Below, in pieces: positions 7,713 through 15,547 of a DNA stretch of 56,288 bases. Position numbers and translations under genes: made by a program. Origin of the DNA: a candidate division Kazan bacterium (GTDB lineage Bacteria > Patescibacteriota > Kazan-3B-28); the NCBI GenBank assembly GCA_003647645.1, contig QMNG01000005.1, positions 1-56,288 on the forward strand, in the 5' to 3' direction. Numbering within the stretch: position 1 is the stretch's first letter; each line of letters starts with the position of its first letter. The notes below the pieces were generated by a model. It was not told the DNA's origin. It ran no database searches and saw only the letters and a list, made by a program, of their open reading frames with translations.

Positions 7713-9680
7713 TTAACTTTGTTTCTTCAAAAAATCTATCCTGTCGCGGAGTTCAGCGGCTTTTTCAAACTCTAGATTTTTAGCAGCCAAATCCATCTCA
7801 TCCTCCAATTCTTTAATGACTGATTTTAATTCCTCTTTGTTGGCCTGCTTGGCAAATTTGTCCAACTCCAACTCCGGCGGGATATCCGCATCCTTATGTT
7901 CACGAATGTCTTTAACTTCTTTCACAATCGAGCGGGGAGTAATACCGTGCTGTTTATTATATTCAATCTGCTTTTTCCGACGGCGAGCCGACTCGTCCAT
8001 CGCTCGCCGCATCGAACCAGTGATGTTATCGGCATACATAATCACCCGGCCGTCAATGTGGCGGGCCGCCCGGCCGAAAGTCTGGATCAGAGCTATGTCG
8101 GAACGCAAAAATCCTTCTTTATCCGCGTCTAAAATCACCACCAGTGAAACTTCCGGCAAATCCAGCCCTTCGCGCAACAGGTTAATGCCCACCAGTACGT
8201 CATATTTGCCCAATCGCAAATCATGGAGAATATCTATCCGATCGAGTGTATCAACATCACTATGGATATATTGCACTTTAATATCGGCCTCTTGCAGATA
8301 AGAAGTTAAATCCTCTGCCATTTTTTTAGTCAACGTTGTCACCAGCACTCCTTGCTGAACGTTCACCCGTTTGATGATTTCGTCCATCAGATCATCAATT
8401 TGACCAGAAGTGGGCCGCACCTCCACTTCCGGGTCAATCAATCCGGTCGGCCGAACAATCTGTTCTACTACTTGCCTGCTCTTTTCCAGCTCCTCCGCTT
8501 TGGGCGTGGCCGAAGTATAGATAACCTGATCTATCATTTTGTCAAATTCGTCAAAAGTGAGAGGCCGGTTATCAAAAGCGCTTGGCAATCGAAATCCATG
8601 CTCAATTAAAGTTTCCTTCCGAGCCCTGTCGCCTAAATACATGCCCCGAATTTGCGGCAATGTCATATGTGATTCGTCAATAAACATCAAAAAATCGTCG
8701 GGGAAATAGTGCAGCAGAGTCGCCGGCGGACTGCCGGCCTCGCGCCCTTCCATATGGCGTGAGTAGTTCTCAATTCCGGAAACATAGCCAACCGTCTGGA
8801 GCATTTCAATATCATAATTAGTCCGCTGCTCCAAACGCTGAGCCTCCACCAATTTATTTTCCGCTCTCAATTCCTTAAGGCGAACTTCTAGTTCCTCCTG
8901 AATTGACGCGATAGCCCTTTTTAATTTGTCCCCCGGAGTAATAAAGTGCTTAGCTGGGAATATCTCTAGTTCCCCCGCATCCTCTAGAATCTCGCCCGTT
9001 AGATAGTCCACTTTGCGAATCCGCTCAACCTTATTTCCCAAAAATTCAATTCTGTAAGCAACTTCCAAATAAGCTGGAAATATTTCCAAAATCTCTCCCC
9101 GGACCCTAAAGGTTCCGCGCACGAAATTAATATCATTTCTCTGATACTGAATGTTGGTCAATTGGAGCAGCAGCTTTTCACGTTTATACTCTTTGCCGAC
9201 TTCCAGTTTAATGCTCATATTCTGATAGTTGACAGGATCGCCAAGGCCATAAATGCATGAAACTGACGCCACAATAATAACATCCTTGCGAGTAAGCAAA
9301 GATTGAGTAGCCGCGTTGCGCAGCCGGTCTATTTCATCATTGATTGACGCATCTTTAGCGATGTAAGTGTCAGTGCGCGGAATATACGCCTCTGGTTGAT
9401 AGTAGTCGTAATACGATACAAAATAATGCACCGCGTTGTCCGGAAAATATTCTCTGAATTCACTCGCCAACTGCGCCGCCAAGGTTTTATTGTGGGCGAT
9501 TACCAATGTTGGTTTTTGTACCCTTTCAATGACTTTAGCCATGGTAAATGTCTTCCCGCTGCCGGTAACTCCCAAAAGAGTTTGATCCCGATAACCTTTT
9601 TCAAGTCCGGTAACCAAATTTTTAATGGCCGTCGGCTGGTCACCTTTCGGTTTGTATGGAGCTTTTAATTTAAATTTCAT
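7713..9680 (-). CDS. uvrB: Excinuclease ABC subunit B
   Basis: UvrB verifies DNA damage and directs the UvrC incisions in nucleotide excision repair. 655 residues, a normal length. The P-loop GVTGSGKT is near residues 38-45. The beta-hairpin region reads [17 protein letters not shown], the DESH helicase box is present, and motif V/VI includes [16 protein letters not shown] and [11 protein letters not shown]-terminal UVR motif ([20 protein letters not shown]) binds UvrC. ATG at 9680. No uvrA or uvrC is in the window. It stands alone, with the 32-residue peptide gene upstream having its own terminator between them. Confidence 0.98.
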   Translation of the reverse strand: MKFKLKAPYKPKGDQPTAIKNLVTGLEKGYRDQTLLGVTGSGKTFTMAKVIERVQKPTLVIAHNKTLAAQLASEFREYFPDNAVHYFVSYYDYYQPEAYIPRTDTYIAKDASINDEIDRLRNAATQSLLTRKDVIIVASVSCIYGLGDPVNYQNMSIKLEVGKEYKREKLLLQLTNIQYQRNDINFVRGTFRVRGEILEIFPAYLEVAYRIEFLGNKVERIRKVDYLTGEILEDAGELEIFPAKHFITPGDKLKRAIASIQEELEVRLKELRAENKLVEAQRLEQRTNYDIEMLQTVGYVSGIENYSRHMEGREAGSPPATLLHYFPDDFLMFIDESHMTLPQIRGMYLGDRARKETLIEHGFRLPSAFDNRPLTFDEFDKMIDQVIYTSATPKAEELEKSRQVVEQIVRPTGLIDPEVEVRPTSGQIDDLMDEIIKRVNVQQGVLVTTLTKKMAEDLTSYLQEADIKVQYIHSDVDTLDRIDILHDLRLGKYDVLVGINLLREGLDLPEVSLVVILDADKEGFLRSDIALIQTFGRAARHIDGRVIMYADNITGSMRRAMDESARRRKKQIEYNKQHGITPRSIVKEVKDIREHKDADIPPELELDKFAKQANKEELKSVIKELEDEMDLAAKNLEFEKAAELRDRIDFLKKQS

Positions 9681-9746
9681 AACTATTTCATCTTAACACC
9701 TTGAAAAACCAACGGCCCATCTGCGAGCCGTTAAAAATTGAGATAA

Positions 9747-9780
9747 AAAAGAAAATCCCCGCACCAGATACAGTGCGGGG
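9747..9780 (-). terminator. Intrinsic terminator after the 32-residue peptide gene
   Basis: An 8-bp perfect stem CCCCGCAC/GTGCGGGG (9757-9764 with 9773-9780), 8-base loop, followed on the minus strand by ATTTTCTTTTTTATC. It ends transcription 24 bases after the stop codon at 9805. Confidence 0.85.
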
Positions 9781-9804
9781 CACACCCCGACAGGGTAACA
9801 GAAA

Positions 9805-9903
9805 TTATCCTCTCGTAGGACCGCTTCCTTGACCTCGATATCGCCAAGCCAACAGGAGCAGAACCACAACGGCGACGACAGCAAAGATCACTAATGTCTT
9901 CAC
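9805..9903 (-). CDS. Small single-span membrane peptide (32 residues)
   Basis: A GTG start at 9903 lies 6 bases after a textbook AAGGAGG ribosome site. The 32-codon frame encodes MKTLVIFAVVAVVVLLLLAW followed by a basic/glycine tail RYRGQGSGPTRG. One hydrophobic helix (about 3-20) with a positive C-terminal flank suggests a bitopic membrane peptide. A strong intrinsic terminator follows at once. The sharp ribosome site, uninterrupted hydrophobic frame and own terminator make it a real gene despite its size. Function unknown; toxin-like, regulatory and structural roles are all possible. Confidence 0.72.
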   Translation of the reverse strand: MKTLVIFAVVAVVVLLLLAWRYRGQGSGPTRG

Positions 9904-9980
9904 AGTTTTTCCTCCTTGTATTTAATCCAAGGTTCAAATTCTTTCTTCAAACTCCCAAATAACCACCGACCTTTTGTTCC

Positions 9981-10643
9981 CTATCTCTTAGAATGGCGTT
10001 GGCGCCATTCTTTTATTTTCTGATGGTTCCCACTCAAAAGCACTTTTGGCACCCTCCGTCCCTCAAACATTTCCGGCCGAGTGTATTGTGGGTATTCCAG
10101 TGTTCGTCCATCTGAGAAACTCTCATCTTTGGGGGACTCTGGATGATGCAAAACCCCCGGCAACAATCGCGCTACCGTTTCCATAATCGTTAACGCTGCT
10201 AGCTCTCCACCCATCAGTACAAAATCACCAACGGAGATCCGCTCATCCACATAGTGTTTCACCCGCTCATCAATCCCCTCATACCTGCCAGAAACGAATA
10301 CTAATTCATCATATCTCGCCAGTCTCCTCGCATCTTTTTGTACAAACCGTTTCCCCCGCGGATCTAGTAAAATGATTCTTTGTTTATCCGCCATAGCTCC
10401 CTTGGTGCGAGCGGACTTCTTTATAGACCTAATCGCCTTCACAATCGGCTCCGGCTTCAGCACTAGTCCGGCTCCGCCACCATAAGGCAAATCATCAACT
10501 GTTTGGTGTCTGTCTTTCGTAAATTTTCTGGGATTGATTGTCTTTAGCCGAACTTGTTTCTTCTTCAAAGCCCGAGACAAAATCCCTTCCTTAAAATAAT
10601 CTTCAATCAGCTGGGGGAAAATTGTAATAACTGTGAATTTCAT
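9981..10643 (-). CDS. trmD: tRNA (guanine-N1-)-methyltransferase
   Basis: TrmD methylates G37 of tRNAs with G36, preventing +1 frameshifting, using S-adenosylmethionine held in a trefoil knot. 220 residues, compact for the family. Motifs: DDLPYGGGAGLVLKPEP near 51-66, then the knot segment SGRYEGIDERV and VGDFVLMGGELAALTIME, and the C-terminal SPKDESFSDG and YTRPEMFEG. ATG at 10643. It lies downstream of rpsP and the KH gene, as in the usual rpsP-rimM-trmD arrangement, but rimM is absent and a terminator plus a structured repeat (10690-10932) intervene, so it may have its own promoter. Confidence 0.97.
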   Translation of the reverse strand: MKFTVITIFPQLIEDYFKEGILSRALKKKQVRLKTINPRKFTKDRHQTVDDLPYGGGAGLVLKPEPIVKAIRSIKKSARTKGAMADKQRIILLDPRGKRFVQKDARRLARYDELVFVSGRYEGIDERVKHYVDERISVGDFVLMGGELAALTIMETVARLLPGVLHHPESPKDESFSDGRTLEYPQYTRPEMFEGRRVPKVLLSGNHQKIKEWRQRHSKR

Positions 10644-10694
10644 ACATCCATTCTAACATTACTTATAATCCACTCCTAGAGCCACAAATAGCAA

Positions 10695-10900
10695 GTTAGA
10701 GGCTAAGCCCCTCGACAAGCCCGGGATAAGGCAGATTAGCAGGTAAGATAGATTTCAACGGCCCGCAAATGGGCCGATAGACCCTTACTCTCCATTGAGC
10801 TCTGCTGTACAGCATGAGTGAACAGGGCGTCTTTTGAGTGCCACCCGTTTGGACAAGCAAATGGGTGGCAAAAAGAAAACTTTTAATAAAAGTTATCACT
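10695..10900. repeat. Structured intergenic element, copy C
   Basis: The gap between the KH gene and trmD holds several stems: GCTAA/TTAGC (10702-10706 with 10736-10740), GTAAG/CTTAC (10743-10747 with 10784-10788) enclosing CGGCCC/GGGCCG (10759-10764 with 10771-10776), and a 12-bp hairpin GCCACCCGTTTG/CAAATGGGTGGC (10840-10869), then AACTTTTAATAAAAGTT. The last hairpin and the TTTTAATAAAAGT that follows recur almost unchanged at 51958-52023 (copy D). A CCCCTCGACAAG-type stretch near 10708 resembles another common dispersed repeat. No ORF of note is seen. Confidence 0.55.
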
Positions 10901-10904
10901 ATAC

Positions 10905-10936
10905 AAAAAGTCCCGATTTCTCGGGACTTTTCTTTA
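10905..10936 (-). terminator. Bidirectional intrinsic terminator after the KH gene
   Basis: An 11-bp perfect stem AAAAGTCCCGA/TCGGGACTTTT with loop TTTC (10906-10931). On the minus strand a T tract follows, ending the rpsP-KH operon 17 bases after the stop at 10949. On the plus strand CTTTATTTT follows, so it would also stop reads from element C. Confidence 0.85.
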
Positions 10937-10948
10937 TTTTCGTTTAAT

Positions 10949-11338
10949 TTATTCCTGATCTATGTCTTTAAGATCGTCTTTGGTAGTTGTCTCAGGAAGA
11001 TCAGCGGCGGCGGGTGCCTCTTCTTTAGCTTCCTCAGCTTTTTCAGCTTCAGCGGCCGGAGCAGCCTCGCTCTTAACACCGCCAGTGCCGCCTTCAGGCT
11101 CAATAATTTTTAGATTAACCCGGGCGTTATTTTGAGCACCGATTACCCGAAGCAAAGTTCTAATAGCTTTTGCGGTCCGTCCGTCCTTACCGATAATCTT
11201 ACCCATATCTTCAGGATCGACTGTGAGCTCAATTAAGACTCCCAACTCGTCAATCTTGCGTTCGACCTTAACTTTATCCGGCTGTTCAACAACAGCTTTC
11301 ACCACGTATTCAACAAACTCTTGATCTTTCTCTGCCAT
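10949..11338 (-). CDS. khpA: KH-domain RNA-binding protein (KhpA-like) with acidic tail
   Basis: 129 residues. The first ~80 form a single type II KH domain with the GxxG loop in DMGKIIGKDGRTAKAIRTLL, matching KhpA/YlqC, an RNA chaperone that works with KhpB and is usually encoded beside rpsP. The remaining ~45 residues are an Ala/Glu/Lys-rich low-complexity tail not found in typical KhpA. ATG at 11338 with a good AAGGAG ribosome site 6 bases upstream. It lies 33 bases downstream of rpsP, the expected neighbour. Family is clear; the name rests on length of the domain and context. Confidence 0.88.
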   Translation of the reverse strand: MAEKDQEFVEYVVKAVVEQPDKVKVERKIDELGVLIELTVDPEDMGKIIGKDGRTAKAIRTLLRVIGAQNNARVNLKIIEPEGGTGGVKSEAAPAAEAEKAEEAKEEAPAAADLPETTTKDDLKDIDQE

Positions 11339-11371
11339 GGTTCTCCTTAATCGCTTAACTTATATATTATA

Positions 11372-11941
11372 TTATTTGCCTGCTTCACCAGCTTGCTCGC
11401 CCGACTGCTCGTCTGTTGGCGTAGCATCACTGGTATCAGGTTCAATTTTTTTATCACTAGGCGCCGCACTCTCATTTGCTTTCTCATCCTCGGCAGGCTT
11501 ATCAGCGGGCTGTGCCTCTGCCTTTACCTTTTCGGTCGAGGGTTCTTTAACGGGCTCTCCAGCTTTTTTATCATCATCGCCAGATTCTTTTTTGTCTGCC
11601 TGATCAGATTGCCCATCTGCTGGCGCAGCTGCGCTATCAGCGGGCTTTTCCTCTTTGGCTTTTTTCTTGGGTGGCCGGGCAGGACGCTGTTTGACATCTA
11701 AATCAAAACCAGCATACTCATTCAGGAGCCGTGAAATTGTATTTGAGGGCTGTACACCCTTACTCAGCCACGCCTCAATCGCCTCTTTATTTATTGTAAG
11801 AGGATTTTGTTTGACAGTTGGATTATAGTGTCCCACAACTTCAACCACCCTACCTTTTACTGGTTTGCTGTGCTCGGCGACTACCACCCTAAACTTGGGC
11901 TGGTTCCTGCGACCGGTACGAGCTAATCTGATTACTAACAC
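11372..11941 (-). CDS. rpsP: 30S ribosomal protein S16 with long charged C-terminal extension
   Basis: Small-subunit protein needed for 16S rRNA folding. The N-terminal ~90 residues are standard S16 (LVIRLARTGRRNQPKFRVVV, GHYNP, WLSKGVQPSNTISRLL). From about residue 95 to 189 the protein continues as an Ala/Lys/Glu/Asp/Pro-rich tail with no fold signature, doubling the usual length of 80-90. Such extensions occur on several proteins in this window. The start is GTG at 11941; no ATG is available near the S16 N-terminus. First gene of the rpsP-KH operon, with a possible TTGACA promoter at 11988-12016. Confidence 0.95.
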   Translation of the reverse strand: MLVIRLARTGRRNQPKFRVVVAEHSKPVKGRVVEVVGHYNPTVKQNPLTINKEAIEAWLSKGVQPSNTISRLLNEYAGFDLDVKQRPARPPKKKAKEEKPADSAAAPADGQSDQADKKESGDDDKKAGEPVKEPSTEKVKAEAQPADKPAEDEKANESAAPSDKKIEPDTSDATPTDEQSGEQAGEAGK

Positions 11942-11987
11942 TGCAGTTTTAAACTAGATAATCTGTATAAGAATAGTTACAAGCACT

Positions 11988-12016
11988 AGTTAACTATAAA
12001 ACAGAGAATGTGTCAA
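11988..12016 (-). promoter_or_regulatory. Possible promoter for the rpsP operon
   Basis: On the minus strand a perfect TTGACA (12011-12016) is followed after 17 bases by TTAACT (11988-11993), about 47 bases before the rpsP start. The -10 box is only moderate. It lies in a divergent intergenic region opposite the DUF177 promoter. Confidence 0.45.
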
Positions 12017-12040
12017 CCTTGTAGAAGATTTGGGAGAATG

Positions 12041-12075
12041 GGTAATAATTCGTTATTCGTCATTCTTAATTCAAT
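12041..12075. repeat. Heptamer array between rpsP and DUF177
   Basis: Four successive 7-bp units of the form ATTCNTN (12048-12075: ATTCGTT, then ATTCGTC, and two more), preceded by a looser unit. One of nine such arrays at gene boundaries in the window. Confidence 0.6.
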
Positions 12076-12089
12076 TTTCCTGTCTAGTA

Positions 12090-12118
12090 TTGCCAAAAAC
12101 CAGCCGCTTACTTATAAT
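12090..12118 (+). promoter_or_regulatory. Sigma-70-type promoter of the DUF177-rpmF-nusB-rnc operon
   Basis: TTGCCA (12090-12095), 17-base spacer, perfect TATAAT (12113-12118). The expected transcription start is near 12125, giving a very short leader before the ATG at 12133, with no ribosome site, so the first message may be near-leaderless. Confidence 0.7.
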
Positions 12119-12132
12119 TATTCCTGTACACA

Positions 12133-12549
12133 ATGAAGATTGATGTTACAAAATTAGTCCAAAAAGAGATCGGTGCAACAGCAGAATACGATCTCGACGA
12201 ACAGGTTGAGGTACCAGACAAAGGTAATGCTCAGGTATCTGGTCGCGTTACTCTGACCAATTTAGACCAATCTATTCTTGCCCGATTTGAAGCTTTGGCC
12301 AGCCTGAATCTGAATTGCGACAAATGCTTAGAATCATTCCGCTACCAGACCCCGCTAAATTTCGATCGGGAATATCTTAAAACCAAAACCAATGATCCTG
12401 AGGCCTTAACCCTTGATAACAACAGTTTAGATATCGATCCGGCCATCTCTCAAGAAATATTGCTAAACCTGCCTCTCCAGGCGGTTTGCAAACCGGACTG
12501 CAAGGGACTTGACCCTGAAACTGGAAAAAATTTAAATCAGGAAAGTTAG
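12133..12549 (+). CDS. DUF177 / YceD family protein
   Basis: 138 residues. The family (YceD, plant DUF177) is needed for 23S rRNA accumulation and is nearly always encoded just before rpmF, as here. The signature cysteines are present: LNLNCDKCLESF around residue 60-70 and the C-terminal VCKPDCKGLDPETG. The closing CKPDCKGL would normally be followed by another Cys; here it is Asp. First gene of the operon DUF177-rpmF-nusB-rnc, driven by the promoter at 12090-12118. The name is a family label; the exact activity is not known. Confidence 0.92.
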   Translation: MKIDVTKLVQKEIGATAEYDLDEQVEVPDKGNAQVSGRVTLTNLDQSILARFEALASLNLNCDKCLESFRYQTPLNFDREYLKTKTNDPEALTLDNNSLDIDPAISQEILLNLPLQAVCKPDCKGLDPETGKNLNQES

Positions 12550-12659
12550 AGAATAAAAAAAGCAGGAGAGTAATAACAAATAAATGTAACTCTTCGACTA
12601 CGCTCAGAGAATAAAACCATAAAAAGACCATAATTCATTATTCATAATTCGTAATTCAA
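12550..12659. repeat. Palindromic repeat plus heptamer array before rpmF
   Basis: The gap contains a CTCTTCGACTACGCTCAGAG stretch (12591-12610), a form of the widespread CTTCGACAAGCTCAG-type intergenic palindrome, followed by four 7-bp units (12632-12659; AATTCAT, TATTCAT and two more) that run to within 4 bases of the rpmF start codon. Confidence 0.6.
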
Positions 12660-12663
12660 ACTC

Positions 12664-12960
12664 ATGGCGGCGCAACCAAAGAAGAAAATCAGCCGGGTTA
12701 GAGGCAAAACCAGACGAGCTCATCGGCGGGCAGTTTTGCCAAAGTTAGTTGCCTGTGCCAAATGCAAGACGCTTAAGCTACCACACACCATCTGCCCTGA
12801 GTGTGGGCACTACGGCAAGGTTAAAGTTATAAAAACCAAACTTGACAGGAAAATCGATAAAACTTTAAACAAACCCGTCTCGCCTGGTGACAATTCAGGT
12901 AAAACGCCCGTAAAGAATGAAAAAACTCCGAAAAAGACCGATAATGGAAATAGAGTATAA
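12664..12960 (+). CDS. rpmF: 50S ribosomal protein L32 with C-terminal extension
   Basis: The first ~58 residues are L32: a basic N-terminus (QPKKKISRVRGKTRRAHRR) and a four-cysteine zinc site CAKC...CPEC around residues 31-47. A further ~40 residues of Lys/Thr/Pro/Asn-rich sequence follow, making 98 in all against a normal 56-60. ATG at 12664. It follows DUF177 after 114 bases that hold two repeats. Zinc-binding form of the protein. Confidence 0.95.
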   Translation: MAAQPKKKISRVRGKTRRAHRRAVLPKLVACAKCKTLKLPHTICPECGHYGKVKVIKTKLDRKIDKTLNKPVSPGDNSGKTPVKNEKTPKKTDNGNRV

Positions 12961-12981
12961 GGTACAGAAAAAAGAAAAACA

Positions 12982-13016
12982 CCAGATACTAAATACGAGA
13001 TACCAAATACTAACAC
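12982..13016. repeat. Heptamer array abutting the nusB start codon
   Basis: Five exact 7-base units (CCAGATA, CTAAATA and three more) end directly at the ATG of nusB (13017). The final units closely resemble those preceding the start codon at 22215 on the opposite strand. Confidence 0.65.
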
Positions 13017-13529
13017 ATGGCTTCAAACCGACATTTTGCAAGAATCCTCATTATGCAGACACTTTATGAGTGGCAGCAGCGTGAGGGATTAGATTTGAGC
13101 AAAATAATTGAGCGCCACCTCGAAAAACACGATTTTGAAGAAAATAACCTAAAGTTCATTAGAGGTATTATTAAAGGGTTAAAAAAACATTTGGACGAGA
13201 TTGACGAGGTCATTACTGTAGCCGCCCCTGATTGGCCGCTGCCCCAAATCGCTCAGGTTGATTTGGCCACTCTACGACTGGCTATCTACGAGCTTTTATT
13301 TGACGACGATGTCCCGCCCAAGGCAGTAATCAACGAAGCGGTTGAGCTTTCTAAAGCGTTTGGCGGCGAAAACTCCAGCAAGTTCGTAAATGGCGTCCTT
13401 GGCACAGTTTTCAGAACTTCAGATAAATATGATCCCCAAGACGACAAAAAACTCGTCCGCGATGCCAAGGCAAATAAACCGTTAAAAAAAACCGAAAAGA
13501 AGACAGTTAAAAACAGGAAGAAAAAATAA
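13017..13529 (+). CDS. nusB: Transcription antitermination protein NusB
   Basis: NusB binds boxA RNA with S10 (NusE) and promotes rRNA transcription antitermination. 170 residues: residues 1-135 match the all-helical NusB fold, with FARILIMQTLYEW at the start, IAQVDLATLRLAIYELLF in the middle and PPKAVINEAVELSKAFGGENSSKFVNGVLG near the end of the domain. A Lys-rich tail of about 30 residues follows, which is unusual. ATG at 13017 directly follows a heptamer array; no clear ribosome site. Located between rpmF and rnc in the same operon. Confidence 0.96.
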   Translation: MASNRHFARILIMQTLYEWQQREGLDLSKIIERHLEKHDFEENNLKFIRGIIKGLKKHLDEIDEVITVAAPDWPLPQIAQVDLATLRLAIYELLFDDDVPPKAVINEAVELSKAFGGENSSKFVNGVLGTVFRTSDKYDPQDDKKLVRDAKANKPLKKTEKKTVKNRKKK

Positions 13530-13590
13530 CATACAGTTGTTATTCCGGCCTGCCAACAGACAAACCTAAGTGAATAACAGAAAAGATAAT

Positions 13591-14274
13591 ATGGATTTTT
13601 CGAAACTGGAAAAAACAATCGGCGTCAAATTCAAAGACAAGAAGCTCTATGAACAGGCGTTTACCCACCGCTCGTACCTGAATGAAAATTCAGAAGTTAA
13701 CGCCCATAACGAGCGGCTTGAATTTTTGGGTGATGCAGTGATAGAACTGGCCGTCACAGATTTTCTGTATAAAAAATACCCCAATAAACCCGAAGGTGAA
13801 CTCACGGCCTTGCGGGCCGCCCTGGTCCGCCGCCACACTTTGGGGGAAATTGGCCAGAAGCTCGGATTCAACGATTACCTGCGGATGAGCAAGGGAGAAT
13901 CCGGCAACACTGCCAAGGCTCGGGCTATCATCCTTAGCAATGCGGTAGAGGCGTTTGTCGGTGCTTTGTATCTTGACCAAGACATTAAAACTACCACTGA
14001 CTTCATCAACAAGTTCATTAATCCTCGTATTAAAGACATTGTTCGATCTGCCTACCACATCGACGCTAAAAGCCATTTTCAGGAAATAATCCAAGAACGC
14101 GACGGCATAACACCGCATTATAAAGTGGAAAAATCATTCGGTCCCGACCACAACAGAACCTTTGAAGTCGGCGTGTACGTCGGTGAAAAACTAGTTGCCA
14201 AAGCTGAGGGATCCAGCAAACACGAGGCAGAAACCAATGCTGCCAGCAAAGCTCTGGCAGAATTAGAAAAATAA
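13591..14274 (+). CDS. rnc: Ribonuclease III
   Basis: RNase III cleaves double-stranded RNA, including rRNA precursors. 227 residues from the chosen ATG at 13591 (MDFSKLEKTIG); an in-frame GTG at 13570 would add seven residues. The signature NERLEFLGDAVIEL holds the catalytic acidic residues, and a second acidic site is in SNAVEAFVGALYLDQ. A C-terminal double-stranded RNA-binding domain (about 155-227) ends with the typical GSSKHEAETNAASKALAEL. Last gene of the operon, followed by a strong palindromic terminator at 14311. Genes for rRNA are not in the window. Confidence 0.97.
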   Translation: MDFSKLEKTIGVKFKDKKLYEQAFTHRSYLNENSEVNAHNERLEFLGDAVIELAVTDFLYKKYPNKPEGELTALRAALVRRHTLGEIGQKLGFNDYLRMSKGESGNTAKARAIILSNAVEAFVGALYLDQDIKTTTDFINKFINPRIKDIVRSAYHIDAKSHFQEIIQERDGITPHYKVEKSFGPDHNRTFEVGVYVGEKLVAKAEGSSKHEAETNAASKALAELEK

Positions 14275-14310
14275 TTCATTGGCCAAATAGTATATATTGT
14301 TGACATACGC

Positions 14311-14336
14311 AAATACTCACGGCCGTGAGTATTTTC
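14311..14336 (+). terminator. Palindromic terminator after rnc
   Basis: A perfect 24-base palindrome (arm AAATACTCACGG, 14311-14322) followed by TTCG. The U tract is short but the stem is very stable. It ends the DUF177-rnc operon 36 bases after the stop and separates it from structured element copy B. Confidence 0.65.
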
Positions 14337-14360
14337 GTAGATTATAGATGTAAAACTTCT

Positions 14361-14568
14361 AGAGTATTCCCTCCACTTGTCGTCAGGCAATCATCGAGCG
14401 TTGAGCTTGAGGGAACTAAATCAAATAAATCTTTCATTCTGGTGTGCTATATGTTTGAATTCTGCTGTACAGCAGAATGAGTTTATAGGTAAACCAGAAG
14501 AAAGATTTAATTAGATTTATACACAAAAGCGAACGCGTAAAGTTTTGCGCCACTTTTTAAAAAGTGGC
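14361..14568. ncRNA. Candidate structured element, copy B (homologous to 3613-3840)
   Basis: This gap between convergent rnc and nrnA contains the same nested arrangement as copy A. TTCCCTC/GAGGGAA (14367-14373 with 14409-14415). TAAATCTTTC/GAAAGATTTA (14426-14435 with 14500-14509), extended after one bulged A by TTCTGGT/ACCAGAA (14437-14443 with 14493-14499). Then CTATA/TATAG (14447-14451 with 14484-14488) and a perfect hairpin ATTCTGCT/AGCAGAAT (14459-14478). The last palindrome GCCACTTTTT/AAAAAGTGGC (14549-14568) lies 26 bases 3' of the nrnA stop. Single-stranded joints GTGTG, TATGTTTGA and AGTTTA match copy A. Strand and function unknown. Confidence 0.55.
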
Positions 14569-14593
14569 AAAGAGGGTTCCGCCGGTTGGCGGA

Positions 14594-15547
14594 TTATACC
14601 ACTCGCCAAGCCCCGCCTTGAACCTCAATCCTCGCTGGTAGTGTAAAGCCAGCAGCTTTAATGTGCCCGCCGCCACCCATCGCCTCGGCCAAATTCTTAA
14701 CATTAATATTATTCTGCTCAGTTCTTAAACTGCCTTTGACCACCCCATTTTCACCTTCGGACAGCAATAACGCAAACTTCACATCCGGTATTGTACTCAT
14801 TAAATTGGTTAATCCTTCAAGGTCTGTGGCGGTGGCATTGCAACGCTTAAAATCTTGCACCGAAACATAGGATGTTGCCAGCTTGCGCTTATGGTCATAT
14901 TTCATTTTTTTAAGGGCAGTTCCCCAAAGCTTTAACAATGCCTGGCTTTTTTTGACATATAAACCGCCCCTAATTCCACTAAAATCCGCCCCGCTGGCCA
15001 GTAATTCGGCAGCAGCCTGAAATGTTTCAATACCTGTGTTTGAATGCTGAAAAGAACCGGTATCGAACATGATCCCCGTCAACAAACAGGTGGCCAGTTT
15101 GGAATTAAACTGCAGGCCCCAAGTCTTTATTAATTTCCATAATATCTCTGAAGTGGACGACGCTGATGTATCAATGTAGTGCACCCCGGGCGTTCCGGCT
15201 GATGTAGCGTGATGGTCTATAACTATTAAATTATTCGGCCAATCAATGTTCAGTTCATCGGTTTCAAAAAAATTAGTTCTCGACCAGCCCCCACAATCCA
15301 ACAGCACTACAGTATCAAAGCGCTCCGGCCTAAAGCCGTCTTGTATTAAAAAGAAATAGGGCAGGTAAGACAAATTGGAAGGTATTACCCCGTCCACGGC
15401 CATCTCAACGCTTAACCCCCAATGGTGCACCAATATCTCATACATCCCCAGCATACTGCCCAGGGCATCGGCGTCCGGATTATGGTGCGCTACCAGAAGA
15501 ATCTTTTTCGATTCTATCAGTATCTGTTTGATTTTCATCCCCGTCAT
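14594..15547 (-). CDS. nrnA: DHH/DHHA1 phosphoesterase (NrnA-like oligoribonuclease / pAp phosphatase)
   Basis: About 317 residues, the usual NrnA length. The DHH domain shows HHNPDADALGS near residues 21-31, VVLLDCGG and VIDHHATS, which supply the metal ligands. The C-terminal DHHA1 domain carries GGGGHIKAAGFTLP. NrnA degrades short RNA oligomers and converts pAp to AMP. ATG at 15547 gives MTGMKIKQ; ATG at 15538 is equally possible. The start lies inside the end of rbfA (overlap about 60-68 bases), so the two are translationally coupled; rbfA-nrnA order is common in many bacteria. Confidence 0.93.
   Translation of the reverse strand: MTGMKIKQILIESKKILLVAHHNPDADALGSMLGMYEILVHHWGLSVEMAVDGVIPSNLSYLPYFFLIQDGFRPERFDTVVLLDCGGWSRTNFFETDELNIDWPNNLIVIDHHATSAGTPGVHYIDTSASSTSEILWKLIKTWGLQFNSKLATCLLTGIMFDTGSFQHSNTGIETFQAAAELLASGADFSGIRGGLYVKKSQALLKLWGTALKKMKYDHKRKLATSYVSVQDFKRCNATATDLEGLTNLMSTIPDVKFALLLSEGENGVVKGSLRTEQNNINVKNLAEAMGGGGHIKAAGFTLPARIEVQGGAWRVV

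Noticed and set aside
9693-9937. Two 63-68 codon frames on the minus strand
   Set aside because: They cross the terminator and lack a ribosome site; the GTG frame 9805-9903 has all signals.
12632-12659. CRISPR-like array
   Set aside because: The periodic units are 7 bp without spacers; no cas genes are in the window.
13570-13590. GTG start of rnc at 13570
   Set aside because: The seven added residues are not family-like and there is no ribosome site; ATG 13591 fits the usual N-terminus. Not excluded.
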